Position numbers and translations under genes: made by a program. From Prunus persica (Eukaryota > Streptophyta > Magnoliopsida > Rosales > Rosaceae), in assembly GCF_000346465.2 (NCBI RefSeq), contig NC_034012.1:8912294-8976293 (forward strand): 64,000 bases of DNA, given 5' to 3'. Within the stretch, counting starts at the first letter, position 1, and each line of letters begins with the position of its first letter. Positions 24,976 to 36,509 of this stretch are shown in pieces. The notes under the pieces are model-generated. The model had not been told where the DNA came from, searched no databases, and worked only from the letters and a program-made list of their open reading frames with translations.

Positions 24976-26104
24976 ACAAATTACTCCAATTCTTCTTTCA
25001 CCTAGCTAAGCTCTAGCGAGTCCCCTAGTAGGGACCAAATGTCTGAGAGATTACCACCAATCTGCAATCTAAGGACCTCTATTGTTCGACCAAAAAAAAA
25101 AAAGGACCTCTATTGTTGGGAAGCGAACATTAAAACCTTAACAATCAGAAGAACTTGGACATTTTCAATAATGATCTAAAACAAAAAGTCAGATTTCTCT
25201 ATCAATCAAAGCTCCCATGAAGCATGAAATTAGGGACCGATTTCAAAGGTAGTTGGGGGTAAGAGAAGAACGGAAAAGAGAGCGATGGAGACACAATCAA
25301 AGTAACATTAACAATTAGGCAAAACAAGAACTTAATAATGAAGGAAGAGAGAGAATAATAATACTAACCTTCATCGATTGACTTGTTTAAAAAAGGAGAA
25401 AGAAACCTTTTGGCTTGGAACAATGCCACTGAACTTTGTAAATATCTTTTGAATGATAAAGATATGCTTTTTCTTCTTCTTTTCTCTCCTTTTTTTTTTG
25501 TTTTATGAAAAAAGCAAAAGAAAAAGAAAAAGAGAGTGACAAAGAACCATAAACATGTGAGTAGCTAAATGGACGAATAGACCAATGGAAATGTAACAAA
25601 GTCATATGATACGCATGCAGCGCAGTGTTTGTTTTCTCTGTAAGAGCAAGAGGCAAGTGGAGTTGGGTATTATTGCTGTGCTCAGCATCAGTATCAGACT
25701 CGGACTCAGACTCAGAGATAAGGGATTCTACTTTCTATGGTGTGTAGCTCGTGAAAGGCTCTACCAAGGACAGGGAATTTGCAGCAAAACTTAAAATTTG
25801 TCACACATGCAAGGATTGCCACCCAGCCAGCATGGTGTGGGTCCCACTTTGAGCAACATCCCATCCATCCAATCTGGCAAGTTCTTTTGGACGAGTTAAA
25901 AAAACTGACATCATGGTGAATTGCTGGTGAAATTTCATCAAGGACCAAAAAAATTTGAAATCCTAACTTTTCATGGGCTCATTACAATTCAAGGGAAAAC
26001 ATTTCAAAATATATATTTTTGAATACGAACGATAGTCATAAACTATAAGGAAAATAGAAGTTTCTTACACAAACCAAAGTTCTATGAAAGTTCAAACTTA
26101 AGAC

Positions 26105-26160
26105 TAATGATTTGTAAGTTAATGTACTTTTTCACTTGGATAGACCCGTTGGTTTTCAAA
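26105..26160 (-). mobile_element. SINE-like fragment
   Basis: The minus strand reads GGGTCTATCCAAGTGAAAAA and then a block ending AAGTTTGAAC. It is the same family as the element at 24800-24975. Only the 5' half is recognisable. Confidence 0.35.
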
Positions 26161-27066
26161 ATACATTTTAAGGCAGCATCGTTATTGCAACATAGAAAAC
26201 TTAAGATGGTGAACTCTACCCGCTAGCTGCATACCTGAAGCTTCCTTTGTCCTAATCTTTTTGTAAATGACAATTTCATCCTACGTGTACTTCTAGCCTA
26301 ATTACTATACTCAACGTTTGTTCTTTTATCTATTCTAAATTCTAATACAATTGTAATATGGCCAAATTCAACTTGGCTACCATACAAGCATGCAATCCAG
26401 AAACATATATAAAGCTTATCACAATATTTATTTAGATTCAATCTAGATTAGAATTTGCGTGTTGTAACAAAGTCACGAGGGTGATATATTAATACCCATA
26501 TGAATACGCACGAGTGAGAGCTTCCTGTATTACTAGTAATCTTTTCGTTATTGCCAAATCAATTGGATAATCACTCTTTCAATGAATTTATTTATTTATT
26601 TACTATTTACTTTATACTTACAGATCCTGATATGAATCTAGCAGAACATTCTATTAAAACACTTAACCAAGCATTTGCTTAGTGCTACAGTAATTATTTT
26701 AAAAGGCATAACACCAAAACAAAACAAAAAACAAGAAATATCCCATTTAGATTTGGTTGTCCATCAAATGGTACTTTTCGACAAATAAATTTTTGGTTTC
26801 TTGTTTATAACAGTAGCAGAGAGAGAACAAGATACTACCAAAAAAAGCTAAGGAGTGTTTAGTAAGAACTCCCATGGCTGATGTGGACAGGACTGCCATC
26901 TGCTAATACCCTCTCTAACAGAAATCTAACTGATAACTAATTGTAGCTCGAAGCTTCAGTGTGTGAACGAAAAAAATATATAGAGAAATTTCAGAAAGTT
27001 CTCAAACTTTCTTTCATTCTTCCTGAATGCTTTGTATTTCACAGTTACATCACAAAAGCATATACA

Positions 27067-27092
27067 AACACACACACACACACACACACACA
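27067..27092. repeat. (CA)n microsatellite
   Basis: A CA dinucleotide run of about 26 bp, followed by CAGAGATATATA. Confidence 0.9.
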
Positions 27093-27319
27093 GAGATATA
27101 TACACGAATCTGTGTTGGCCTATTCTGGATGTCTGAGAGATTTATTGTGCAAAAATTAACATAATAATGACGATTTCTTGAAACGAAAATTAAAAGTAGA
27201 AATCAAACAACGATGATTCAACGAAAAAAAAAACGCAAATTTCGATCAAGAATCAGAGATTCAAAGAAATTCAACGTATATTTACAGATATACAGAGGTG
27301 CGCCTAATCTTGCATTCAC

Positions 27320-27323
<4 letters not shown>

Positions 27324-27362
<39 letters not shown>
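27324..27362. repeat. (GA)n microsatellite
   Basis: A 39-bp GA run, CT on the minus strand. It sits inside the leader-like region described above; a shorter (GA)n lies at about 27437-27457. Confidence 0.9.
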
Positions 27363-27365
<3 letters not shown>

Positions 27366-28923
27366 AACCGTTGGTTTGAAGAGCCGCCTCGAGCTTTTGA
27401 CGAACACTAACCTCCTTCTTCGTCCAATTGCAGAGGCAGAGAGAGAGAGAGAGAGAGCGAATGTGTTATGGAGGAGTGAGAGAAAGAGAGAAAGCTAGAC
27501 GAATGTTGGGGAGAGAGAGAGTAATTGGGAGACAGTGGTAGCGTCAGAATAGCTTTTATGGCGGGAGAGAGAATAAGAGGGGGGGCTTTTTAGTTTTTAC
27601 GTCGCGACCAATCATTTGGAGGGAATTTGTTCCTTTTTCTTTATTTTGAATTTTTTTATTCTTTTCAGTTAAAAAAGAACGAAAAAAAGAGCGATGCTGT
27701 GTTTTCTTTTGTTAAATTGGGTGATGACAATGCATGAGCAAAAGCAGAAGAAAAAAAAAAAGAACTAAAGATTTCAACAATTTATCCTCACCTCGCCAAA
27801 TAGTGGCTGATCTAGTAAGGAGCCAATGAAGCTACTAACCCCCACTCAGTCTTGTTCTACACCTTTCATGATATTTTATGTTGAATGGGGGCAAACTGTT
27901 TCATAAAATGCCTCAAAGAAGGCTAAGGCAGGGGGCAATGGGGCAAAGGAATGGCTGAGACTTGGGTTGCATTAGGCTAGACTTTACAGATTGTTGGTAG
28001 GGTCTACTAGCCTCTGCATACTAGGTCAGAATTTACAAGTTCTTGCCCTAGAGAAGAAAAATTCATGGATCTACCAGTGCTAGTCAAAGACAATTAGAGA
28101 GAACCTCAATTCCCTGATAAAGTACCCCCTCCTCCCCCGCGCGTCCCCCTACGTACCCAAATATTGTGAGTAATATACTTTGCTTGCTGGTAGAAAGAGT
28201 TTGCAACTATTATGGGATAAACACACATAAATAATATTGATGGGTAAAATAAATAGTATTTCACAATTAGGCTCATTCTAAATAGTTTTTGGTGTCATAA
28301 ACAACACCAAAAAGTAGATTTATTCTGTCGAATATATTGTCTGCTGCGGGGATCTATTTTGATTCTGCACCAATGTTACAATGTACATGTATAATCTTCG
28401 GCTTTATGCCTTTATATCTCAACCTTTGGTAACTTGGCTTTCACGTGAGGTTACACATTTCTCATTGGACCCATTCACTTTCTGTTTTCTTTTCGTGGCT
28501 GCTACATAATATAACCTAATTAAGCAAAATCAATGGCTTAAAAAGCGTCTGGCAAATGCACTTTGATGAGCTTTCTGCCACCACTTCACAAACTTTCAGA
28601 AAAATAGATTCCAAACTCATATTATAATAAGATGCTTTTGGTTTAATTTATTTACTTTGATTTGTTCCTTTCTTCTTTCTTGAGATGTGTCAGCAGCATA
28701 TATAAATCAGCTTTTGGTAGTGTGCTTTTAATTAATTCTTAGTGTTGTTATAATATTGTGAACTTTGGTCTTAAAAATAATAAATTAATCCGTTTATTTT
28801 ATGGGAGGTCAACTCTAATACGACCACCAAAACCATGCATTAAAAAGATGTTTTACGACGTGTAGTGTTGCAAATCCATACAAACACACTCACTCCTTTT
28901 GGTTTTTTGGGACTAGAATTTTC

Positions 28924-28925
<2 letters not shown>

Positions 28926-28968
<43 letters not shown>
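28926..28968. repeat. (GA)n microsatellite
   Basis: A 43-bp GA run directly abutting the octamer minisatellite at 28969. Confidence 0.9.
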
Positions 28969-28970
<2 letters not shown>

Positions 28971-29015
28971 ATTAGGTAATTAGGTAATTAGGTAATTAGG
29001 TAATTAGGTAATTAG
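28969..29015 (+). repeat. Octamer minisatellite (TAATTAGG)n, about six units
   Basis: Six perfect tandem copies of TAATTAGG, the last lacking its final base at most. It begins where the GA run ends. Composite microsatellite-minisatellite junctions of this kind arise by slippage. Confidence 0.9.
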
Positions 29016-29384
29016 TATAATTCAGAAACTAGGAAACAGGGGGAAACAGAGTTGGTGCGATGGCTTGGGATTTTATAGATACCCTTGTCTTATCAGGGAA
29101 AGCATGCAGTTGATGCAGACATTTACCCCATCATTCCGCCGTAGAGAAAATTGCTATCTCATGATCTTATCCTACTGATACCTAAAATGATTCTTTCTTC
29201 TATACAATAGCCCCCCGAAAAAATATATACATAAACATAGTATTAATTATGCATTAGTTATATTCGGTTCAATTCGATTTGGTTGGAATGAAACTCAAAA
29301 GATCAAATACTATTTAATTAAAAAAAGCTAAATTAAACTAGCCAGTTCTGTTACCAACACGATATATCCCATTAGAAAATGGAC

Positions 29385-29500
29385 TTGATTTACATATCAA
29401 TAGTCTCAGGTTTGAACTTCTTGTCACATTTATAGTGTGTGTGAGAAAAACTCCCTTCATCTTATAGTTTAACTTGTATTTTTTTTATATAAAAAAAGCC
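29385..29500 (+). mobile_element. SINE-like fragment
   Basis: The sequence 'gacttgatttacatatcaatagtctcaggtttgaactt' (in pieces), followed by 'gtgtgtgagaaaaactccc', matches the arrangement at 24800-24975. It is degraded, and the 5' end is unclear. Confidence 0.35.
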
Positions 29501-30989
29501 AGTTCGGTTGGTTTTTTCGGTTTGGGATGTTTTATGTCCATCCCTAAGATTATTTTTTAATTTTTAAAATAACATATATGCATGCTAAGCAACGCTAAGC
29601 CATACTTATACAAGCTAACTATACTAACTTTCAAAAGTCCCAAAAAAAAAAAAAAAAAAAAAAGTTTACAACTAGTGTTTGCCAGGTGAGATGGTGTCGC
29701 TATCTATTTCACAATAAGAGTCATGTGGATGCCATTTATCAGTATCATATCCAATAATTTGCAAATCCATAACAGCTTTTTACAAAATTTCATGCAGAAC
29801 TCAGGCCAGAAAAATACATAACCTGCTCTGAAAAAAAACAATAGACAAAACGGAGAGGAAACAACATCTCTGATTTCTCTATATGGATTCTTCTGATGCA
29901 GCACGATGAACATCATGATAGTTGCTTATCCAAGAAGCAAAAAACCAAGCAAAGTGCATGAAATCTGAAAAGGCGATTTGCCATCATCATCATGGTTTAC
30001 AAATTTAAAAGAGAGTAGGGTAGGGTAGCTAGGTGGCATAGCATTGGAGACAGGCATGGGTTCCTAAGGTTAAGCTGTAGGGGGAATCAACACATGGTCC
30101 TGGTCTGGTGGGTAGAGAGGGATGGAGAGAGAGAGGCTTTATGAAAGGCAGAAAAAAATCAGTGGGGGCACTATTGGAATCCGATTCTTTGGTTCAGAAT
30201 CTCCTAAACATATGGGGTATCTTTTAAGATATCAACTTATTTGTTTGCTACTTTTTGGTTCATCTTCTAGGGACTGGGAGAGTGGAGTCGGTAGGGGCCT
30301 ATATATCCAATATCCATAAGCCTTTTGCAAAAGAACAGATTGGACACTGATATGATATATTATGAGTGGTCTCATGAAATTTACATGTGACATATGACCA
30401 GTATCAAGTGGACACCTATGACTAAGAAAATTAAAACAAAACAAATAGGTACCAGTGGGTCATAGCAATTTGTAGTAAGGACGGGAAAATCGATCACATG
30501 ACCTCGAATGCAGGATTACCACTCTTAACTAATTGAGCTATAAATTTCTTCGTCTAACTTGAGGTTTAGCTTTGGAAAGAAAAAGCGAAAAAGAAAAGTT
30601 GTTGGGCTTGTAGCACGATTGGGTTTAATTTCTCGGCTCCAAAATTAAAACCTCAATTTTAAAGCTAGCCCATCAATAGTGGGTCCAAGTGGCCCTGTAA
30701 TTGTCCCTTAGCCCATCAATGGAGAACTCTACAACGTATTTGTAAACGCCAACCCATTAATTAAGAGGTTAGAACACGAGATCAAAGACTTGCTAAGAAG
30801 AATAAGTAACCTATTAGATGGTTAAGAAATATATTTTCTTTGAAATTATACATCAATTGCCTGATCAAGAGTCCAAGGTACATAAATAGATACATAGAAG
30901 AAAGATGACATCTGATAGAAAAAAAAAAAAAAAAAAAAAACAAGAGAAAGAAGAGAAACTAATGCACATGCCTTTTAATTCCATCAGCA

Positions 30990-31650
30990 ACCAATCTGAT
31001 CTGGAGTGAATATCAGAGCCTGTAGTGTGTCAGCCTTTCGTGTGCTTCGACGTTGATCAAGCACTCTACCACAATGCTACCAACACTGACTGCAGATACT
31101 GGAGCAACAGTTGACATAGGACTAATAAAAGCTCACTCAATCTTAATCAACCCTTGTTGAGCAAATTGAATATGCATCAAAAAGACCCTTGATGCCGTCA
31201 GAAACCTCCTATATCCAATCCACAGCAGTACCACAGTAAATTTGAGAATCACAATACACCAGCAACTGCATCTTGTATCGGGGATCCAAATTTGCTGCTA
31301 CTGCTAATGCCAACCTGCACTCGCTCCACCATTTATCATGTTTAGCTTCATTTTTAATGCCATAGAACTAAGAAAGTCGTCTGGGCTCTTGCATCATTCA
31401 ATGTTTAGATGTGATCATCACAAATCTCAGGAAAATATATACTTCCAGTTGGTTTGTTGCCTGAAAAGACATTAGTGATTTCAACAAGAAGTTTCAAATA
31501 ACCAGTAATAAAACTCCTACATTCCCATTCTCTGCCGGTTAAAGCTGCAGTATAGGTACGGTCATGCTCTTTTGCAGGACAGAAAATGCACCCTTGTATT
31601 TTAAGGCTGTTTAAAAAGTAAGGTGTGTTGAATTCCATCAAACCGGAAGC
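30990..31650 (-). pseudogene. hAT transposase C-terminal fragment, copy 1
   Basis: Minus-strand sequence parallels the intact hAT gene at 40735-41640. Readable pieces include FITGYLKLLVEITNVFSGN and IYFPEIC, matching the intact protein, and nucleotide similarity continues downstream (for example 'atcaagcactctaccacaatgct'). Frameshifts and stops break it, and the N-terminal BED half is missing. It lies directly downstream of the F-box pseudogene in the same orientation; the same join is seen in copy 2. Confidence 0.8.
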
Positions 31651-31712
31651 GAAGGCAAGTGCTAATCAAAATCCAATCCAAACTGGTCTGACTTCTAATT
31701 TGTTGGTCCTTC

Positions 31713-32837
31713 TTAGTAAGAAATAGCATTGGGTTGACCAAGTAAGACAAGACTCTCTACAAAAGAATCCATGAAGTGGTACCTGTATCCATCAGTTTTA
31801 AACTCTTTAACTTGTTTGGTCTTAGGGTCCACCGATAAAAGCATCCCACCATACATTCTGAACACTAATTCACAACTCCTAAAACCAAACGGCGCAATTA
31901 AAGTTCCTTCCAAGCATATACTCATTAATTTAGTCCATGATTCAGGCACACCAAACTCTTTCATGACCCACATGTGAATACAAGTAATAGCATTTGATCC
32001 CTCTGAAACTTCATCAGATGTCTCAAACAAGACAAGGACTTCCCGTATCTCGACATAAAGCAATTCTTTCTTTTCAAAGCATCAGGCACCGTTATCTTTC
32101 CAAATACCTCATTGACCATATCAAACTGCACAATGCAATTACCCTTGTTCTTCAAGGATTGCTGCCAATGCGTAATCCCATTAACAAAAACTTGTCTGTA
32201 TCTAAGACTAATACCTGCAGGGTTAAAGTCCGCAGGAATAACAGCAGCACTAAGAGTCTTCCAGGCGCCACTGGATAATGACCAAACCTCAACCTCACAT
32301 GGGGCTTCGCTTAAAAGGCCGCTCACAATTCTCAAAACCTTATAGTCATCGGTACGCGAATCGTAGCCAAAGGCGTAACTTGCTATCATAGACTTTCTGA
32401 TGTAATCTGTGGGAAAAGGAATTCTAGGCCTAGGCAAAAACATAAACTTTCTAACAGAAGGGTTCCAGATGATTGTTGCAAAATTAGCAGCGAAAAAATG
32501 TGATCTTTTTGGGAAAATAAGCTGTGTTATGGCAAATGAATGGATTTACAAGCTTTGTGTACTCACCAAATTCAGGGTTGTCCCAGTGCAAGGAGAAAAG
32601 CTCACCAAGCTGACAAGCAGCGTCCACTTTCTCAGGTAAAGCGTTTAGCAGAAGGAGGTGACCGTCGTTTTGGTTGCTGGATTGGGCTGTGCAGCGGCTG
32701 AAGTGGGTGTGGATGAAGGTAGAGCTTTTGATCAGCGACCACCATGATTTGCACACTGCTCTGAATTTGATTAGAGATTTGATGGGCAGCCTCAGGAGGA
32801 TTTCGTGTATGACTTCTTCAGGGAAGTAGTCTGCCAT
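31713..32837 (-). pseudogene. F-box protein (FBA/CPR30-like) with two compensating frameshifts
   Basis: F-box proteins are SCF ubiquitin ligase substrate receptors. The ATG at 32837 gives MADYFPEEVIHEILLRLPIK, then SLIKFRAVCKSWWSLI, a clear F-box. An FBA-type region follows: WNPSVRKF, FGYDSRTDDYKVLRIVS, WSLSSGAW, VFVNGITHWQ, and a C-terminal part ending NAISY. The frame is broken twice. There is an extra base in the A5 run (plus-strand T run 32506-32510) after YFPK, and a missing base near 32065-32076 after ALKRK, which restores the original frame. Over 400 codons of family-like sequence are kept across both breaks. It is either a recently inactivated gene or two homopolymer assembly errors. 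Confidence 0.8.
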
Positions 32838-34070
32838 GGCTTTGATTGTCTGATGTTTTCCTCTAACTTTCAATTTCGATTATGCCTGCGATGCAAGAGT
32901 TGGGATTTGGGGGGTTTTAAAAATGGAAAAAAGTATAGCCGTCTGTTTGGTTTGGGGTTTGATCCCCCTACTTCATAAAAAAAAAAAAAAAAAAGAGGTA
33001 TAGCCTAGGGTGTGCTTTCTGTTTACGGGGTTACAGAGGTCTGGTAGTTGGTTGGCGCGGGGAGTTAATAGGGCATATTTTATGGAGACAAAAACGTAGG
33101 CAGGTTTGAACACTATTAGTTAGTATGAAAATCAATGTACTTTTTCATTGGCTTTAGAACCCGTTGGCTGTACTGCTCAAGTTTGTATTGGAGTTTGGCT
33201 CGAATTTGGACTGTCCATTCTTAGAGGTTAAAGTATAAAATTTGTGATAGTGGGAATATAGCTCGGTTGGTTAAGGTCTTTTATCTTTATCTATATAGAT
33301 AGTAATATTTTTTTATTCAACTCGAGCTTGTATTGAATTCAATATCATTTTAGCTTGTTTGAGCTCGGTCTGTAAATAAAACAAATCAAATGAAACTAAT
33401 GCTCGATAACTTTTAAACAAGTCAATTAAGCACTATAATATTTGACTTGACTTGTTTACACTTTTACGTTGCAAAAAAACTTATATGTAACGGAGATAGC
33501 ATAATAATATAATGACACGTGAAAAAATTATCTTATATATCACTACATTATTAAACAAAAATAACAAAAAATATTATTCCCTTTACATGAGAGTTCCTCG
33601 CCCTAAGTTAGGCTTCCGTCCATGTCTGGTGAGCAAATGAAAAAATGAAGAGACGGTCGTACGCACACTCTTCAAACACCCGTCCAAGGAACTAATAAAA
33701 AACAACTTTGGTCAATGCTAGAGGAAAGCAAAAGGGCGAGGGATAAATAATTTTATTCTTCCTGGAGATACTTTTCAATGGCACTGAGTTGGGAATTTGT
33801 ACCATATTATTACTTATGATTCGTGTTCAAAGTGCCCACTGAACTCAAATGAATTAAAATTCTTGCATAGGGATAGCTTGACACGAACTATGGAATCATA
33901 AATGTCATGGTGGCACCGTGGCACAACTCTCACGTAAGCAACTATTATGCTTAAGTGGTTAAATACGTTTACCTACACTCTTGTAAATTAAAAAAGAAAA
34001 GAAAAAAAAAACTGTTCCAAAGGTCAAATTAGAGTTATACTAAAAATAAAATAAAAAAATCCCAGTCTGA
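32838..34070. other. Intergenic, no gene seen
   Basis: Promoter side of the F-box pseudogene. It contains an A run (about 32978-32995), a SINE-like fragment near 33120-33175, and AT-rich spacer. No gene is supported. Confidence 0.5.
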
Positions 34071-34074
34071 TATC

Positions 34075-34690
34075 AGGTTTTGGCTCTGGGAAGTATCATA
34101 GAGAACTTTCTCAAAGCCTTCAATCCATCCAGTGTATCACTGCTGGTACTAAGTTAGCTGCGGCCAGTCAAATCTCAACCTCGTAGGAACGATTCTCGAG
34201 CAAACTGAGTACGCATCAAAAAGCTCCTTGACGTCTTCAGCAACCTCCTTCATCCAGTCCAGAGCATTACTACCATTAATTCAGAAGAGTAAATACACCA
34301 CCAACTGGATCTTGTATCTGGGATCCAAAATTGCAGCTACTGCCAATGCCAACCCTGCACTGGCTCCGACAATTAGCAAGCTTAACTTTCATCTTTAACA
34401 CCATAGAACTGAGGAAGTCATTTGGGCTCTTGCACCATTCAACATAGACGTGAACACCACAAATCTCAGGAAAATATATACTTGCAGTTGGACATTTGTT
34501 GCCTGAAAAAGACATCAGTGATTTCAACAAGAAGTTTCAAATAACCCGAAACAAAACTCGTCCATTCCCATTCTGTGTCGATTGATGCTGGTGTGTATAG
34601 GAAGGGCCATGCTCTTGCAGGGCAGAAAATGCAGCTCTGTATTTTGAGGCTGTTTCAAGTATAAGGTATGTTGTTTTCCACTAAACTGGA
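34075..34690 (-). pseudogene. hAT transposase C-terminal fragment, copy 2
   Basis: Minus-strand sequence aligns with 40970-41590 of the intact hAT gene; readable pieces are ASIYFPEICGVH and EWCKSPNDFLSSM. Stops and indels break it. As in copy 1, an F-box 3' end lies immediately upstream in the same orientation. Confidence 0.8.
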
Positions 34691-34715
34691 AGTGAAGGGA
34701 AGTCGTTGGTTCTTA

Positions 34716-34990
34716 TTAGTAAGAAATAGCATTTGGTTGTTCAAGTAAAACAAGACTCTCTACAAAAGAATCCATGAATTGGTACTTGCATCCATCAGTT
34801 ACAAACTTTTTAACTTGTTTGGTCTTAGGGTTCACCGATACCAGCTCTCCATTACACATTCTGAACACTACTTCACCACTCTTTCTAGAACCAAATGGCA
34901 TGATTGAAGTTGCTTCCAGGCATATATTTAGCAATTTAGTCCACGATTCAGCCAAGCCAAACTCTTCCATGACCCACATGTGAATACGAT
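34716..34990 (-). pseudogene. F-box C-terminal fragment, copy 2
   Basis: It encodes IHMWVMEEFGLAESWTKL through to the same NAISY end as the F-box pseudogene at 31713-32837. Similarity stops near 34990, where unrelated AT-rich sequence begins, so the F-box and most of the FBA domain are missing. Confidence 0.8.
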
Positions 34991-35731
34991 ATGAACATAT
35001 ATACACACTTCCCTTCTGCAGTCTAAAAGCATATATATGCAACATATATACACACTCGATGGGAATTTGCAATTGGCTGTTGGGCATGGAGTTCTAGCGG
35101 TAAAAAATTATTGATGTCCATACATTCAGTTTTGCAAATGGTCATGACATTTCAAAATTAGTGTTATGCCTGTTGGATTTCCCCCAAAAAAGAACCATAT
35201 CCTTCCCTACTCCTAACCCTACCTCTACACATCCAAACCACCACCATCCATCCATACCTAAACTCGTCGTGAACAAATTGTAGTTTGTAATGTGGGTTTT
35301 TCTATTACTTATGAAGTATTATATTAATGTTTAATTTTTATGAGTCTATTTTGTATTTTTTTTTTGGTTGAGAAATTAGTTAAAGTAGCCATTCTTCACA
35401 ATTTTTGTTCTAAAATAGCCATCCTTGCATTACAGGTAGTGGCGGAGCCAAAAATTGATGTTAGAGGGGACCCTCTTGCAAAATATAAAAATGAAAGGAA
35501 TGAGAGCATAAACACTGCAAGTTCTCGTAGAGCATCTTGCGCATCATTTTGAGACCCTAACCAATATCCTCTAAACTAAAAATCAAGAATAAACTTTTAA
35601 ATTATAGATTTTACAGATCAAGATTGTAGTATATATAAAACACTTGCATCCTCTTTTAATATTCAATTCAATTCATACACAACATTAAATTATTTGCATA
35701 GAGAGAGAAATAGAGAAAGAAAAGGGGAGTG

Positions 35732-35779
<48 letters not shown>

Positions 35780-36509
35780 GTGAAGAAAAGAGAGAGTTGA
35801 GAATGGGCTTGTTGTGACCCCTCGTGGCTTCGCCACTAATTACAGGGGCGCTATGGGGACAACATATAAGGAACTATGGGGATATTATGGAGGACAATGG
35901 CTATTTTGGAATAAAAAGTTGTGAAAATTGGCTATTTTAGCACAAAGCTCAATTTTTTTTAACCTTTTACACATTGACCTCCTGGAAGGAAATTTCCTAT
36001 TATCGTGACCATTGATTATTGTAAGTTTTTCTTTTCCACATTAAAAGAAAAAAAAAAAAAAAACTAGAATTCGTCTATGAATTTGGACTTCCTATCTCAG
36101 CTAATGTAAACAATCAATTGATGGTTCTCAGTTAAGACAACCAAGTGTCATTGTTTGGATAGCAAAACCAAACGCTCAAGCAATTTCAGTCCAAACAACC
36201 TTTATGCAACAGAAAGCATTTCTTTCGTTTTAAAGTTTTCCACCTTCATGCCGTGGCATGTGGTTATTAAAACCATGAGATGGCACATCAGCCCACATTG
36301 CTAAATTCAGCTTCCATTCAATCCGAAACTTGAAAAACATCTTTAAAATGAAGTGTCACATGCAGGCAACTGAAAGAGAAAAATCTGAATGACGAAAAAG
36401 GTCCCTGAACAATTACAACTAGGGGTTGAGGAATTTAAACAAAACAAAAATGCTTGATAAACAACATAAATACCCAATAGAGCCTGATGTATCATCACCC
36501 AAATAACAC
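34991..36509. other. Intergenic with one MITE; 3' flank of the Myb/SANT gene
   Basis: Apart from the element at 35437-35838, nothing coding is seen. The part at about 36190-36420 resembles 40000-40230, the flank downstream of the intact hAT gene, so part of this 3' flank is duplicated. Confidence 0.45.
35437..35838. mobile_element. 402-bp hAT-type MITE with 8-bp target duplication
   Basis: The left end TAGTGGCGGAGCCA and right end TGGCTTCGCCACTA form terminal inverted repeats with one mismatch. The 8-bp direct repeat ATTACAGG flanks both sides (35429-35436 and 35839-35846); an 8-bp duplication is typical of hAT elements. The inside has no transposase and carries a long GA run (about 35737-35777). 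It is a non-autonomous element. Confidence 0.85.

Larger units (their letters stand above)
21235..25365. other. TPS1 upstream region, possibly with leader introns
   Basis: No coding gene is supported. The minus-strand sequence just before the TPS1 ATG is probably leader. Open frames here (for example 21567-21968 +) have no recognisable family and biased, A-rich composition. A T run lies near 22549-22566, and an imperfect inverted repeat lies at about 23770-23845. The rest is AT-rich spacer. Confidence 0.45.
25366..27560 (-). promoter_or_regulatory. Possible distant promoter and leader of TPS1 (minus strand)
   Basis: On the minus strand, 27560-27300 reads like a plant transcription start and leader: long CT tracts, then donor-like GGAGGTTAGT and CGGTTAGC sites. 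Near 25370, another donor-like AAGGTTAGTA follows a CT/T-rich stretch. No coding exon is found between here and TPS1 at 21234, so these could be 5' UTR exons of TPS1 separated by long introns, or an unrelated noncoding transcript. The assignment is inference. Confidence 0.3.
27561..30985. other. Intergenic, repeats only
   Basis: No gene is supported. Contents are a GA microsatellite fused to an octamer minisatellite (28926-29015), a SINE-like piece near 29385-29500, A homopolymers near 29642-29662 and 30919-30940, and AT-rich spacer. Open frames at 29704-29916 and 30122-30444 have no family resemblance. Confidence 0.5.

Noticed and set aside
25387..25656. 89-codon minus-strand open frame
   Set aside because: Starts at a non-ATG codon and is built largely from a CT/T-rich tract; looks like leader, not coding.
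33255..33290. tRNA gene (A-box-like TAGCTCGGTTGGTTAAG)
   Set aside because: No matching B box or cloverleaf follows; probably a SINE remnant.
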